A DNA stretch of 32,598 bases from a virus. Of the stretch, positions 21,960-31,876 are shown piece by piece. Every line of letters begins with the position of its first letter. The stretch's first letter is position 1. The notes under the pieces are model-generated. The model was not told where the DNA came from. It saw only the letters and a program-made list of their open reading frames with translations, and did not search any database. The position numbers and the translations under genes are program-made. Where the stretch lies: the IMG/VR virus record IMGVR_UViG_3300033153_004080, positions 1 to 32,598 of that record, one strand, 5' to 3'.

Positions 21960-23845
21960 TATTCCTCCTCTTCCTTACCTAACATTCGATAGTTTTGGTC
22001 TGTTTGGTGAAGGAGGCTATTTCGTACTGCTTTTTGATGGTCGTTTAATCCTTCAAATAATTGTTGGTATTTAGTTCCTTGTACTTTTTCTTCAATTGGT
22101 TTTTGAGTTACTGCTTGTTGAGTAGCTTGTTGTATGATGGCAGGTCTTCCCACACCACCTAAAGTTTCAACACCTTTTCCTAATCCTTTTACCGCAGTAT
22201 CTCCTGCTTTTAGAACTTTTCCTGTCATTCCTTTGGTTAACTCTTCCGCATGAAGTTGTAGTCTAGGTCGCCAGTGTTCCCCAGTCTTTTTAGCGGTAAG
22301 TCCTGCTGCTGTTAGTACAGGAGAGTGTAATCCTTGTACCGCAACTAACCAGTCTGTTAGTCCAAATAATTTACGGAAATCTTTTTTACCAACCGCAGTT
22401 TCTATTTGATCATTTACAAAGGTAGCTAACTTATAATCTCTGTTAGCTATGTAAATCTCATTCTGCATTCTTCTAAGTTTGTTTATATCAGAAGATGGAA
22501 ATATATTATTTTTTCGCATAGCCGCTAATGCTTCATTACCACTTAACATCTTTTCTTGAATATGGTTGGACAGTTTTCTACGTGTTTTCATTAGAGCGTC
22601 TTGATAAAGAGCGTCTGACGCAGAAGTTTTACCTATTCCTTGAAAGGACTTGATTAGTTTATCTACTTCTTTTCTATAACTGTGAATATCTTTAATAGAT
22701 TCCATAGTTCCTTTAGATTCTAATTTTTGTAGATAACTTAAAGCTTTTTCTACCTGACCCTCATATCCTATAACATCTGCTTTCTGACCGAGTTTTAAGT
22801 CGTCAAAAATCTCACCTGCAACATCTGCAAAATTAAGTTTATTAGAATCTCTTAAAAACTCACGTCCTGCAACCTTTGCTTTATCTGTCACAGTAGCAGG
22901 GTTAATTAGAGTGTCATACTCTTCTAAAACATCACCTATTTTTTTACCTGTGTCATCTAGTGCTTTAGCAGTCTCATTTTTAAGTGTTTTTATATTTTGA
23001 GAGATACCACCTTTTCTTTTCATGAACTCTGGTAGCTCTTCTAAAACATTAGAAGTTTTCCCTGGTCCAGTCTTAACTATATCTCCTGCTGCGTCTGCAC
23101 GTTGTTTAGGAGTGAGTGAGAGAATATCTCCTGCAGCATCTTTAGCCATATCTCTAGTGCTTTTACCAAACATTTTCTGATAACCTGTTTTAGCTAGTTT
23201 ACCACCACCTTTAACAAGACCTGCGGTAGCTACACCAATACCTGCACCAATACCTGTATCTTTTAAAGCTTCTTTAATTTCCATCTCGTCCATATCAAGA
23301 TCAATAATACCTGACATCTCCGCTTCAGATTCTCCAAACCCAAATAAAGCTCCTTCACCTGCTGCCCTTTTAAATACAGATTTTCCTGGAGCTACAACTG
23401 TTGAAGCAATCGCTCCTCCTATCTCTCCACCTTTAAAAGTTTTAGGATGCTCTTTTTGAAGTAGCTCATCATAAGCTCTTCGCTCGTCACGACCTGCTTG
23501 GTATCTTGATTTAAGTCTATCTAATGGACCTTCATCAAAAACAGAGGATTGATCTTCACCTATACCAATTGTACCAAGACCTGCTTTTATACCCCCGTAA
23601 AGTTCATCACCAAGACCCATAGTAGCACCTTTAGTGATACCTCCAAGTCCTGCTTCAAATCCTGAAGTAGTTGGTTCTGGCTCTTCTAAAAAAGAATCAG
23701 GATCAAACGCTTCCACTTCCTCTTCAGGCATACGAATTGGTCCTTGCCCTAAAGCAAGAGTTTTATCTTCTTCTGACATATCTTCTATATAAGAATCTGG
23801 TTCAAAAGTTTCTTCTTCTGCTAAAAATTCATCTGGATCAAACAT
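21959..23845 (-). CDS. Internal virion / DNA ejection protein (628 aa)
   Basis: The product has an acidic N-terminus with repeated FDPDEFL, FEPDSYIE and FDPDSFLEE motifs (residues 1-55), a Gly-rich amphipathic region (GLGGITKGATMGLGDELYGG, about 64-83; GIGAGIGVATAGLVKGGGKL), a long helical middle (about 230-470) and a hydrophobic patch near the end. The mix of Gly-rich membrane-active segments and coiled coils is typical of podovirus internal proteins that leave the head with DNA and form a channel across the envelope. The repeated FxPDxF peptides may bind a common partner such as the capsid or portal. Confidence 0.65.
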   Translation of the reverse strand: MFDPDEFLAEEETFEPDSYIEDMSEEDKTLALGQGPIRMPEEEVEAFDPDSFLEEPEPTTSGFEAGLGGITKGATMGLGDELYGGIKAGLGTIGIGEDQSSVFDEGPLDRLKSRYQAGRDERRAYDELLQKEHPKTFKGGEIGGAIASTVVAPGKSVFKRAAGEGALFGFGESEAEMSGIIDLDMDEMEIKEALKDTGIGAGIGVATAGLVKGGGKLAKTGYQKMFGKSTRDMAKDAAGDILSLTPKQRADAAGDIVKTGPGKTSNVLEELPEFMKRKGGISQNIKTLKNETAKALDDTGKKIGDVLEEYDTLINPATVTDKAKVAGREFLRDSNKLNFADVAGEIFDDLKLGQKADVIGYEGQVEKALSYLQKLESKGTMESIKDIHSYRKEVDKLIKSFQGIGKTSASDALYQDALMKTRRKLSNHIQEKMLSGNEALAAMRKNNIFPSSDINKLRRMQNEIYIANRDYKLATFVNDQIETAVGKKDFRKLFGLTDWLVAVQGLHSPVLTAAGLTAKKTGEHWRPRLQLHAEELTKGMTGKVLKAGDTAVKGLGKGVETLGGVGRPAIIQQATQQAVTQKPIEEKVQGTKYQQLFEGLNDHQKAVRNSLLHQTDQNYRMLGKEEEE

Positions 23846-23846
23846 A

Positions 23847-25097
23847 TTATAGCCCTGCTTTTTTCCTAACAGCGTCTGCTCTAGGATCGTCTGGATTTTC
23901 TGCTAACCACTTTTTAATGGACTCTAGTTTTTTATCAGCTATCTTTGCAACTCCTGCACCTGCAGTTTTAGCTACACTTCTAGCTGCTTCTTTTTGTTCA
24001 GGACTCCAACCTTTAAGTGTGCCTTGCTCACCAAAGTAAGAAGCTCTTGAATCCATAGTTCCTGCGTTAGTCTCTAACTCCGCAATAGCTTTATCAATCT
24101 TATCTATATTTATTTGAGGGTCTTGCTTTTCGTTATAAGAAGCCGCCATGATTCTCTCGCCTTCTTTCTCAGTGAACTGAGCACCTAATGTTGCTCGTAA
24201 TGCTCCTTGAGCAGCAGCGTGAATATCTTCTCTTAATGCTATAGACTCTCCTGATCTCATCCAATCAGGTAACCTTCCTGTCATACGACCTGAAGTTCCC
24301 ATGTAATCATCTTTACGTTCTACTAAAATAGCTCTAGCATCTCTAAGACGTTTCATGTTTTTATCGTAAGTACCACGACCAGAAGTATTCCAAGTATTGT
24401 AATCTTTAGCGAACTCACGGTCCATTGTTTTCACACCTTCCGTTGGTTTTGCTAATCTTACTTTCTCGGCAATACCTGCTTTTTTCTCTGCTAACTTAGT
24501 TTGGAATTCTTGTCCTTCTTTTGTTCGCTCTCTAGATTCATCAAGACTCATTTGCTTAAGTTCTTTTTGTTGCTCAAAAGACTTATCTCCACGTTCAAGA
24601 GCTTTCATTTTAATTAGTTCATCGAGTTGTTTTCTCTGTTCTATAGAAGGATCAACAACACCTGCAATAGCTCTTTGCTTATCAACATCCCAACCTTTCT
24701 TAAGTTTTCCTGAGACAGACAAGTCTTGACCTTTAGTAGCCATTCCTTGCATCGCTGCTGCAAAGATACCTGCACCTCTTTGGAAACCACTTGGTCCTGC
24801 TTCTTGACCTGCTTGTGCTCTAGACGCTTTAAAAGCTTCTTGATCTGCTTCACGGTTTTGATATTTCTCCATAAGACTAGCTTGTAGTCTCGCTAACTCT
24901 CCACCTTGCTCTTCAGGCATATCTAAGTCACCTGTTTCTAGTTGAGGTAAATCAAAGCTAGGTGCTTGTTGAGTAGGCATAGTTGAATCGGGCATAGTGA
25001 GTTCTGGAACTCTACCACCCATTCTTTGATCTAAGTATTTTTGAAACTCAGGGTCCATTGGATCAAATTTGTATTCACCAAAATTATAACCGTTCAT
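23847..25097 (-). CDS. Internal virion protein (416 aa)
   Basis: The product MNGYNFGEYKFDPMDPEFQK... is Gln/Glu/Lys/Ala-rich and mostly helical, with acidic N-terminal PELTMPDSTMPTQQAPSFDL and a large coiled-coil-like middle (QKELKQMSLDESRERTKEGQ region). It overlaps the upstream gene's end by 14 bases and is one base from the downstream ejection protein. Position and composition suggest an internal core or ejection component. No enzymatic motif seen. Confidence 0.6.
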   Translation of the reverse strand: MNGYNFGEYKFDPMDPEFQKYLDQRMGGRVPELTMPDSTMPTQQAPSFDLPQLETGDLDMPEEQGGELARLQASLMEKYQNREADQEAFKASRAQAGQEAGPSGFQRGAGIFAAAMQGMATKGQDLSVSGKLKKGWDVDKQRAIAGVVDPSIEQRKQLDELIKMKALERGDKSFEQQKELKQMSLDESRERTKEGQEFQTKLAEKKAGIAEKVRLAKPTEGVKTMDREFAKDYNTWNTSGRGTYDKNMKRLRDARAILVERKDDYMGTSGRMTGRLPDWMRSGESIALREDIHAAAQGALRATLGAQFTEKEGERIMAASYNEKQDPQINIDKIDKAIAELETNAGTMDSRASYFGEQGTLKGWSPEQKEAARSVAKTAGAGVAKIADKKLESIKKWLAENPDDPRADAVRKKAGL

Positions 25098-26325
25098 CTT
25101 CGTCCTCCAACCTGTTCATTCTATCGTTTAGTCTTCCGACTGAAGCTAGAACCGCATGTAAAGCTTTAGTAGCATCAATGCCTTTGACTCCGTCTTCCAT
25201 AGGCTCAACAACTTTTTCACCCATTGGAGATTTTTCTAAGTCTTGAGCCATCACTCCTAATCGCTCACCTTCCCCATATTTATCAGGGTCTTTATAATTA
25301 TATTTATAACCAGTAATTTCATTTAAAAACTGATCGATATCTATTGGAGCTTCTTCAATGTTTTCTTTTACTCTAACGTCTGAAGCTGCAGTTGGAGCAG
25401 TGGTTGTCGTTGGAGTGGTTCCTCCACCCCCACCAGATCCCATTGCTACTGCAGTGGCTATTCCTGCTGCCATACCCAATCCTGCTTGGGACTGTTGACC
25501 GTACAAGTCTGCCATCTGTCTTTGTCCACCTGATCTAGCACTAGCTAGATTTAATCGGTTAGCATAGTCTTGTTGAGCCATTCCTGACTCTTGCATTAAC
25601 TCTTGGTTTCTTAGAGCAATATTTGCATCTGCAATTCTTTGTTTTTCTCTTAAATTAGCTAATTGAGCTTCGTTCATCATACCAACATTCATCCTTTCAG
25701 TTTGTTGTTGGTTAGCAACATTAAATTGATCCATAAGATCTCTAGCTTTAGCAAGTTCTGCTTGTTCACTATATTCTTGCTCTCGCATCTGACCGCCCAT
25801 CTGTCCTGCAGACATCAGAGCATCCATTTTTTGTTGTTGTGATAAAGCCGCTACTTGAGCATCTCTCATAGCTTGTCTAGTTGCTGCGTCTTGTTGACTC
25901 TGCATCTTAGACATCATCTCTAGACCACCACCTCCACGACCTTGCATTGCTGCTTGTTGCGTGATAGCTTCTCTAGCACCTCTTTCTTGTGTCATCTCCT
26001 CTTGTCGAATCTTTTTTAATTCAAATCTATCTGAAGCAGTTAATCCTTCTTCTGCTCTTTCTTGAAGAGCCATCAAAGCACCGTATTGAGCTTCTTTCAA
26101 TTTAGGGTCTGTTCTTATTTCTTCGAAAGCGGAAGATTCCATTAAAATGGTTTCTGCCATCTCAGGAGTAAGAATACCCTGCGAGGTTAGACGTTCTAAT
26201 TCTATTGCTCTTTGCTCTGGTATCTGAATTCCTTCAAAATACTCTAAAGCACGTCGCATGGCTTCTTCTTGATCTGCCCAATTAGTAAGACCTATAGCAT
26301 CTGTGACTCCTGAAAAAATTCCCAT
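25084..26325 (-). CDS. Internal virion-type protein with C-terminal S74 chaperone domain (413 aa)
   Basis: Residues about 1-270 are helical and Gln/Met/Arg-rich with long coiled coils (EYSEQAELAKARDLMDQFNV). A short hydrophobic Gly-rich stretch follows (GLGMAAGIATAVAMGSGGGG) then a Thr/Ala/Pro linker (TTPTTTTAPTAA). From S315 comes SDVRVKENIEEAP...YNYKDPDKYGEGERLGVMAQDLEKS...ATKALHAVLASV, a peptidase S74 domain with the self-cleavage serine and the helical end. S74 domains usually sit on trimeric fibres; here it is joined to what looks like an ejection-type protein. Trimerisation and cleavage after assembly are therefore predicted. Confidence 0.72.
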   Translation of the reverse strand: MGIFSGVTDAIGLTNWADQEEAMRRALEYFEGIQIPEQRAIELERLTSQGILTPEMAETILMESSAFEEIRTDPKLKEAQYGALMALQERAEEGLTASDRFELKKIRQEEMTQERGAREAITQQAAMQGRGGGGLEMMSKMQSQQDAATRQAMRDAQVAALSQQQKMDALMSAGQMGGQMREQEYSEQAELAKARDLMDQFNVANQQQTERMNVGMMNEAQLANLREKQRIADANIALRNQELMQESGMAQQDYANRLNLASARSGGQRQMADLYGQQSQAGLGMAAGIATAVAMGSGGGGGTTPTTTTAPTAASDVRVKENIEEAPIDIDQFLNEITGYKYNYKDPDKYGEGERLGVMAQDLEKSPMGEKVVEPMEDGVKGIDATKALHAVLASVGRLNDRMNRLEDEDERL

Positions 26326-26327
26326 GA

Positions 26328-26666
26328 TTACCTACCTCCGCCTAGAGCCTTTAGAGCTGCTAGTTTGTCCTGACCTCCCTCCATAGGAGGAGCAGTTTTA
26401 CCTGCCTCTTTGTCATTTTGTTCTGCGAAAGCCTCTTCCATGTCATCCATAAATTCATCAAACTCATCATCATCCCACTCATCCCAATCTGGAATTTGTT
26501 GGTTTAACAAGTTTGCAAAATCTTGAATTTCAGGTTCTTGCATTTGAGGAAGAAATTCATTTATGACCGCAGTAAATTCTTGATAAGACATTTCAGGAGA
26601 ACCTTGCCATACTTCTGTAGGTGCCTCTTGAGGTTGTCCCATCATTTCTGGTTTTATTTCATTCAT
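26328..26666 (-). CDS. Acidic structural accessory protein (112 aa)
   Basis: The product MNEIKPEMMGQPQEAPTEVW... is very acidic with DWDEWDDDEFDEFMDDMEEA around residues 56-75. Its ATG overlaps the stop of the preceding gene (TAATG) and the next gene starts two bases after its end. The strong negative charge and location among ejection proteins suggest a chaperone or DNA-mimic-like assembly factor, by inference only. Confidence 0.65.
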   Translation of the reverse strand: MNEIKPEMMGQPQEAPTEVWQGSPEMSYQEFTAVINEFLPQMQEPEIQDFANLLNQQIPDWDEWDDDEFDEFMDDMEEAFAEQNDKEAGKTAPPMEGGQDKLAALKALGGGR

Positions 26667-28885
26667 TACTTATCTCCGTTTAATACTTTAAGACATTGAT
26701 CATCAGTGAGTCCTTGGGAGTTATCAATCTCGTCATAATCCGCAAAAACTGTGTCATTTATAATCATTATATGGTTTTCACACGATAAAGTAGTCACATA
26801 TTCTATTTCATCGTCACATACCATCGCTTGTTGAGATTTGTTTACTCTGACCCATTTACCATTTTCTTTAACTGCGTGAGAACCACTAACAAGTGTCCCA
26901 CAATAGTCATACATAGGTGAATTATTTAAGTAGGAACTTTTCCCATAAACTTTACCACCCTCATAAACAATATCTCCAAGTTCTATGTAGCAAATTGGCT
27001 TGAAACTACCATCTTGCATCTTAACTTCTGTATGGTTTGGAAAACAGAATAAACCACCAATTGCACCACCTAAAAATCCACCAATCACCGCACCTGCGGC
27101 TGTTCCAACGACTGGAAAATATGATCCAACAATTGCTCCTGCAGTTGCACCAATTACTGTACCTGTTGCAGTAGCTTTCTCTTTCTTATCTTGAGCGTCT
27201 GCTCTTTCCTGAGCTGCTGCGGTAGCACTTTCTTGTGCTTGAGTATATTCGTCTGCAAGCCTAGCATTTTCTTCTCTAGCTGATCTTCTAGCTGCTACAT
27301 CTGTTTGGTATTTCTCTAAATTAAATGCTTGTGTAGGATCTGCATACTCACCATATTTACCTGCTTGTAACTCATAAGGAGAGAAAGTAGATTTTACACC
27401 AGTAAGTTCTTCAAGAGCTTTAAGTCTTGAGTAGTCCTCTGCAGTAGCTACATTATACTTACTAATTTGACCCGTTCTTCCTTGATCAAAGTAACCTGTG
27501 GCATCTAAATATTCACTTTCTTTAGTACCAACACCATATTGAGCTTTTATTTCTTCTAATTTAGCTAGGTAATCTTTTTCTGCTTGTGCTCGAATATCTC
27601 CTGCTTGAGTTTCAAACTCACCTTCTTCTCTACCTATATTGAATTCTTCTTGCATTCTTCTTCTAGTCTCTGCAGAAGTTTCTCTTCCTGATAAAACTTC
27701 ACCTGAAGCCATCGCTTTAAGAGCATCTAATCTACTTTGAATGTCTGATTCACCTGCAGTAGCTCTAAGAGCCTCCATAGACTCAGCGTCTGCTGCTAAA
27801 AGTGCTTTATCTAGATCGAGTACACCTTTTGAGTATCTTCCTGATTCAGATGGACGTGCTCTTGCAATTAGTTCTTCAAGACCTTCACCACTCTCTATAA
27901 GACCTTTAGTTCTCATAGCTTTTTGTGCTTGTCCTAAAGCAGTTTGGTAATATTCTTGACCCATAATATCTTGTGGACCACCATACTGTGCTCCGTAGAG
28001 TTCTTTGAATCTTTGTACTGCTGCTTCATCACCTAAAAATGATGTAGGTGTTTCTGGTTGAGGAGCTACTTCTCCCCCCATTTCTCTCGGAGTTGCAATA
28101 GGTTTACCGCTTGCATCTAATCCAACATTGGGGTCAGTGTACTGAGCACCTTCTCCTAGAGTCTTATAGCTAGGATCATCAAAGATACCTTTTTTTAAAG
28201 CAAATAGCCTATCAAGTTCAGCTTGTTGTTCTGGAGTATAGTCATAAACTTGTCTAGTTTTATCAATCCCTTTTACATTATAAAGTTCTTCTTTCATTGC
28301 AGAATCTTTTTGAAGATTAGCAATTTGCTCGTCATAACCTCGAATTTGATCTTGCATACCCTCATCATATTTATAAGGGTCTATATACTCGGTAGTTCTG
28401 ATTTCAGGTTGTAGTCCATCAAAAACAGGTTCTATAGCAGGACCAGAAGTTGCTATTGGAGTAGGTGGTTGAGCGACTAGAGGAGCTTGAGGTGCTTGAG
28501 GAATAACATAATCTTTATCAGTAAGCTCTTGTTTAGCTCTACCAAAGATGTCTTCATCCATTCCAACAGTTCCACCTGCAACGTCCTCTTTAAATCGAGT
28601 ACCTGCTCCTTCAAGACCTGTTCTAGCTTCTCCAACATCTCCAGAGATAACTCCACCAACATCGCTTGCTAATTTTTGAATCTTAGGTCGGTTAGCTGCT
28701 AGATACTTTTGAATATCTGTGATACCTGCACCTGCACCTGCTTTAGGAGCTTCTACTTTAGCGGCAGGAGCTGCTGCCCCACCACCTGCAGTCATTACAC
28801 CACCAGGAGCACCACCTTGGATAAATCCTTCTTCTTCCTTACCTTCTTCTTCATCAAGTTCGGGTTTTTTTACTTCATAAACCAT
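26666..28885 (-). CDS. Large internal virion protein ending in glycine zipper and Hint domain
   Basis: The 739-residue product has an Ala/Gly/Pro-rich start, a long helical, Gln/Glu/Ala-rich body (about residues 190-560), then a glycine-zipper membrane segment (about 575-613: TVIGATAGAIVGSYFPVVGT...GGFLGGAIGGLF) followed at C614 by CFPNHTEVKMQDGSFKPICY, an opening Cys block of Hint (hedgehog/intein) folds. GTLVSGSHAV (663-672) is the block-B-like TxxH motif and VFADYDEI the closing strand. No His-Asn plus downstream nucleophile is seen at the end, so cleavage rather than splicing is expected. Autocleavage would release the zipper-bearing portion from the 125-residue domain. AAGGAGC precedes the ATG. 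Confidence 0.78.
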   Translation of the reverse strand: MVYEVKKPELDEEEGKEEEGFIQGGAPGGVMTAGGGAAAPAAKVEAPKAGAGAGITDIQKYLAANRPKIQKLASDVGGVISGDVGEARTGLEGAGTRFKEDVAGGTVGMDEDIFGRAKQELTDKDYVIPQAPQAPLVAQPPTPIATSGPAIEPVFDGLQPEIRTTEYIDPYKYDEGMQDQIRGYDEQIANLQKDSAMKEELYNVKGIDKTRQVYDYTPEQQAELDRLFALKKGIFDDPSYKTLGEGAQYTDPNVGLDASGKPIATPREMGGEVAPQPETPTSFLGDEAAVQRFKELYGAQYGGPQDIMGQEYYQTALGQAQKAMRTKGLIESGEGLEELIARARPSESGRYSKGVLDLDKALLAADAESMEALRATAGESDIQSRLDALKAMASGEVLSGRETSAETRRRMQEEFNIGREEGEFETQAGDIRAQAEKDYLAKLEEIKAQYGVGTKESEYLDATGYFDQGRTGQISKYNVATAEDYSRLKALEELTGVKSTFSPYELQAGKYGEYADPTQAFNLEKYQTDVAARRSAREENARLADEYTQAQESATAAAQERADAQDKKEKATATGTVIGATAGAIVGSYFPVVGTAAGAVIGGFLGGAIGGLFCFPNHTEVKMQDGSFKPICYIELGDIVYEGGKVYGKSSYLNNSPMYDYCGTLVSGSHAVKENGKWVRVNKSQQAMVCDDEIEYVTTLSCENHIMIINDTVFADYDEIDNSQGLTDDQCLKVLNGDK

Positions 28886-28895
28886 TATGTGCTCC

Positions 28896-29324
28896 TTAAA
28901 ATATAAGCAAATTAATTCTGTATTTCTTACTAGCAGTTAAACCAGTAACGTACTTCACTCTTATTAAACCGTTTAAATAATCCCAATGTATAGTAACAGG
29001 ATCAGTGATGACCGAATATTTATCTATTTCGGTTACTTGTCCTGCAACAACACTTTTAGGTTTGTACTTTAGTGGACTAGACACTGTTTGCATCTCAAAC
29101 CCATCTGTTAAAGGAGAAGCAGTACCGTAATCAGATCTCGTTTTAAAAGAAATAAAACACGAACCACAACCTGAAATATTATCCCCCAAAGTTAGATTAG
29201 CATCTAAAGCTGAGTACACAGATTCCATAAACGTATTTAAAGGATATAAAAGGAAAGTCACCCATTCAGGAGCATCCCTTAAATCTTCTTTAGTAATACG
29301 TCTAATTGGAGGCAATCCTGCCAT
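28896..29324 (-). CDS. Small structural protein between tail tube B and ejection genes (142 aa)
   Basis: The product MAGLPPIRRITKEDLRDAPE... has a helical first part and a beta-rich second half (VTIHWDYLNGLIRVKYVTGL). It lies two bases from the tail tube B gene. Short proteins in this slot of marine-type podovirus genomes are structural; this one has no further signature. Its final codons contain a near-match to the late promoter motif on the same strand. Confidence 0.65.
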   Translation of the reverse strand: MAGLPPIRRITKEDLRDAPEWVTFLLYPLNTFMESVYSALDANLTLGDNISGCGSCFISFKTRSDYGTASPLTDGFEMQTVSSPLKYKPKSVVAGQVTEIDKYSVITDPVTIHWDYLNGLIRVKYVTGLTASKKYRINLLIF

Positions 29325-29326
29325 AA

Positions 29327-31876
29327 CTAAAACCTTGTGTTAGGGGTTAATCTTTCTGATATAACTTCAAAGCTTGAACTTATACCTGCTACACTGAAAG
29401 AACTAAAAGCATTAGCTCCTTCTATACTATAACTTATCCATAAACATTTCTGTTTTTGTCTAGGAACTCCTACTCTAATAGGTTGGTTGAAAGTATCGTC
29501 AACACCATTAAAAGGGTAGTCTCCCCAACCGAAATCTCCCCAGTCACCAACATCAATTGTAGAAACATTTGTGTAAGTATAACCAGGCTGATAATTAGTC
29601 TCGTAACCTATCTTTAAATCTGAATAAGTATCTTGTCTAAAGAATACAGTTGCATCTCTAAAGTGTTTCAACATTCCTGGATTTAGAGCAGTGTTAGCTA
29701 CCCATTTTAATCGACAAGTAATAGGCTTAACAATTGACACTGGAAATTCAGGGTCAGTTGTGTAAGAAGTAGAAGCAGGGTAAACAGTGATAACATTACT
29801 CACTTCATTTACTGCCATAATCTTACTATTTATTTTCACACCAGATACTGGATGTGTTTGAGAAATCCAATAACCTACCACTGAATCTTCAGACCTACTT
29901 AAAGTAAGTAGTGTGTTTGCTCCTGATTGGTTTACTGCAATAATTTGAGCACCCCATGAATCATCAACAAAATCATTTAAAGAATAAGTTTTTCTCTCTT
30001 TATAAACATAACCTTGAGTATAACCTGCACTTTTTCCACCGTAATAAAATTTATCATCAGTGTTCTTAATTACTCCTGCAGTCGCATCTAGTAACCACCT
30101 AGTCCAAGCGTTAGTGAATGTGTTGTAGCACATACATATCGTTGGGAACTCTTGGTTAACAGAGTTAGGCATGAAGAGTAAGTATTTTCTATCTGATTCG
30201 TAAGACACACCAAAGGCAGTGTCGTTAAACGCAGGGTACTGAATAGCTACTAGCAAGTCTTGTTCAATAGGTCTGCTTATAACCGCTACACCAGTATCTG
30301 ATACTGAGACCACTCCTTGAAGAGTCATTGCGAACACAGTGTTGTTTAAAGGCACTGCAGTTTCTGGAGCAAGTAGTTTGGTTGTGTTATCAAATAAGGA
30401 TACAGAAAAAGATACAAAGGTTTCACCAGTGATCCTAAAAATACCGTCATCCTTAAATATAAATATACTGTCTCTTAGTGCTACAACCCTTTTTATAGGT
30501 TGGTTAGCAGAGCCAATGTCTAAGTATTGGTAGAGTGGGACTGCATCGGGTTGTGCTTGTTTAGAAACATATACCCTATTTATTTTAGTGACATCATCCG
30601 AACCATTCTCTTCTCCACTATCTTGAAGTTCGGGTGTCCAAGCTACTCCTCTATCCGAAGTGAGATAAAAGGTATCTGCACCTAAATCTTTTGCTTCAAA
30701 TTTCATTTTTCCTGGTACATCTTCAAAACCACTTTCGTAGTAAGCATAAACACCAACCGCACTAGCAGTTTTGTTTACAATCTTTACTAGAGAAAAAGCT
30801 GTGTCTTGAATGTCACTGGCAGGAGTACCGCCTGTATATACTTTAAAAGTATCTGTACCTGTATCCTCACTTCCAGAAGCGGTGAAAGTAATACTATTAA
30901 TAGTTATTGTATCTCCAGACTGTAATCCCCCTGTTCCTGTAGAAACAAGAGTCAAGTCCATGTATTGTTTTAATTTAGTGTTTGCGAAGATAACGTGATC
31001 TTTATAAGTACACATATCTTTACAAAAAGGTGGGACATAGTTTGAGTTACTAATTCCCTGTTGAGAAGGTGACGTATAAAGTGTTACCCCTCTTAAATCT
31101 GGATCAAGCTCATCGAGTACGGTAAATTCACCTGCAGTAATATCACCACTGGCACACGAACCCTCTTTCACTAACTGCATTTCATCATTTGGTTCATCAG
31201 TAAGTGACTCTGTTATGCTTGATCTATAAATTTGATATTTATGGTCAGTAGTAATTTCATCAGGTATTAAAAAGGTAAGAGAAACACTTGAATCCACTCC
31301 AGTAGTATTAGCTATAACTACTCTAGGAGAAGGTGCTCCTACTAAAAAGTTTTTGTTCTCATCCTCTTTTGTCCAAATCATTCTGTACCCGACAGTCTTA
31401 CTAGTTGTAAACCATCCAGTACCTGTAGCAGAACCTAGCCCATCTAATGATCGAACCATTCCTGCATCTTCAAACTCTCCATCTACTTTATCTAATCTCT
31501 GCACACCACCATCGGTACAGATATATAAGTTTTGATTTTCTTCTACACCTCTAATCTTATATCCTGTGTCTGGAATACTGTAAGAACCTGCATAGGGAAT
31601 CCAATCAATATCTGATTCGGGATCTCTAGCAATAGTTGTTCCGTACTGCACGAGTAAAGTATCTCGGTAGTTAAACATAGAGTTAGTGTATTTATCGTAA
31701 GTACCAAAGTCTAAAGGGTTTCCATATTTAGCGAAGCCTCTTCTACTTGATCCAATATTATCAGAATCAACAACAATATTATCAGCAACAGCTAAAGCAC
31801 CATCCACCAAGTTTGGTGCAAGTGAGTTGGGATTAGTTATGAGTCCCTTTACTTTTAATGTAAGTGTTTGACCCAT
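29327..31876 (-). CDS. Tail tubular protein B-like (gp12-like)
   Basis: The 849-residue product follows the gp11-like gene with a TAATG overlap. Sequence features fit a large beta-propeller tail-nozzle protein: repeated short strands, RDSIFIFKDDGIFRITGE (about residue 470-490), MCYNTFTNAWTRWLLDATAG (582-601 region), GYTYTNVSTIDVGDWGDFGW near the end. These strings are typical of T7 gp12-type nozzles, in which repeated phrases such as 'F..DGIFRI' occur. It forms the end of the tail tube through which DNA leaves. Confidence 0.75.
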   Translation of the reverse strand: MGQTLTLKVKGLITNPNSLAPNLVDGALAVADNIVVDSDNIGSSRRGFAKYGNPLDFGTYDKYTNSMFNYRDTLLVQYGTTIARDPESDIDWIPYAGSYSIPDTGYKIRGVEENQNLYICTDGGVQRLDKVDGEFEDAGMVRSLDGLGSATGTGWFTTSKTVGYRMIWTKEDENKNFLVGAPSPRVVIANTTGVDSSVSLTFLIPDEITTDHKYQIYRSSITESLTDEPNDEMQLVKEGSCASGDITAGEFTVLDELDPDLRGVTLYTSPSQQGISNSNYVPPFCKDMCTYKDHVIFANTKLKQYMDLTLVSTGTGGLQSGDTITINSITFTASGSEDTGTDTFKVYTGGTPASDIQDTAFSLVKIVNKTASAVGVYAYYESGFEDVPGKMKFEAKDLGADTFYLTSDRGVAWTPELQDSGEENGSDDVTKINRVYVSKQAQPDAVPLYQYLDIGSANQPIKRVVALRDSIFIFKDDGIFRITGETFVSFSVSLFDNTTKLLAPETAVPLNNTVFAMTLQGVVSVSDTGVAVISRPIEQDLLVAIQYPAFNDTAFGVSYESDRKYLLFMPNSVNQEFPTICMCYNTFTNAWTRWLLDATAGVIKNTDDKFYYGGKSAGYTQGYVYKERKTYSLNDFVDDSWGAQIIAVNQSGANTLLTLSRSEDSVVGYWISQTHPVSGVKINSKIMAVNEVSNVITVYPASTSYTTDPEFPVSIVKPITCRLKWVANTALNPGMLKHFRDATVFFRQDTYSDLKIGYETNYQPGYTYTNVSTIDVGDWGDFGWGDYPFNGVDDTFNQPIRVGVPRQKQKCLWISYSIEGANAFSSFSVAGISSSFEVISERLTPNTRF

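Noticed and set aside
28901-28915. Ninth motif copy, TTAATTTGCTTATAT on the minus strand
   Set aside because: It differs at the core A (GCTTAT), lies inside the end of the 142-aa gene and only four bases before the AAGGAG of the next gene, too close for a transcript start upstream of the ribosome site.
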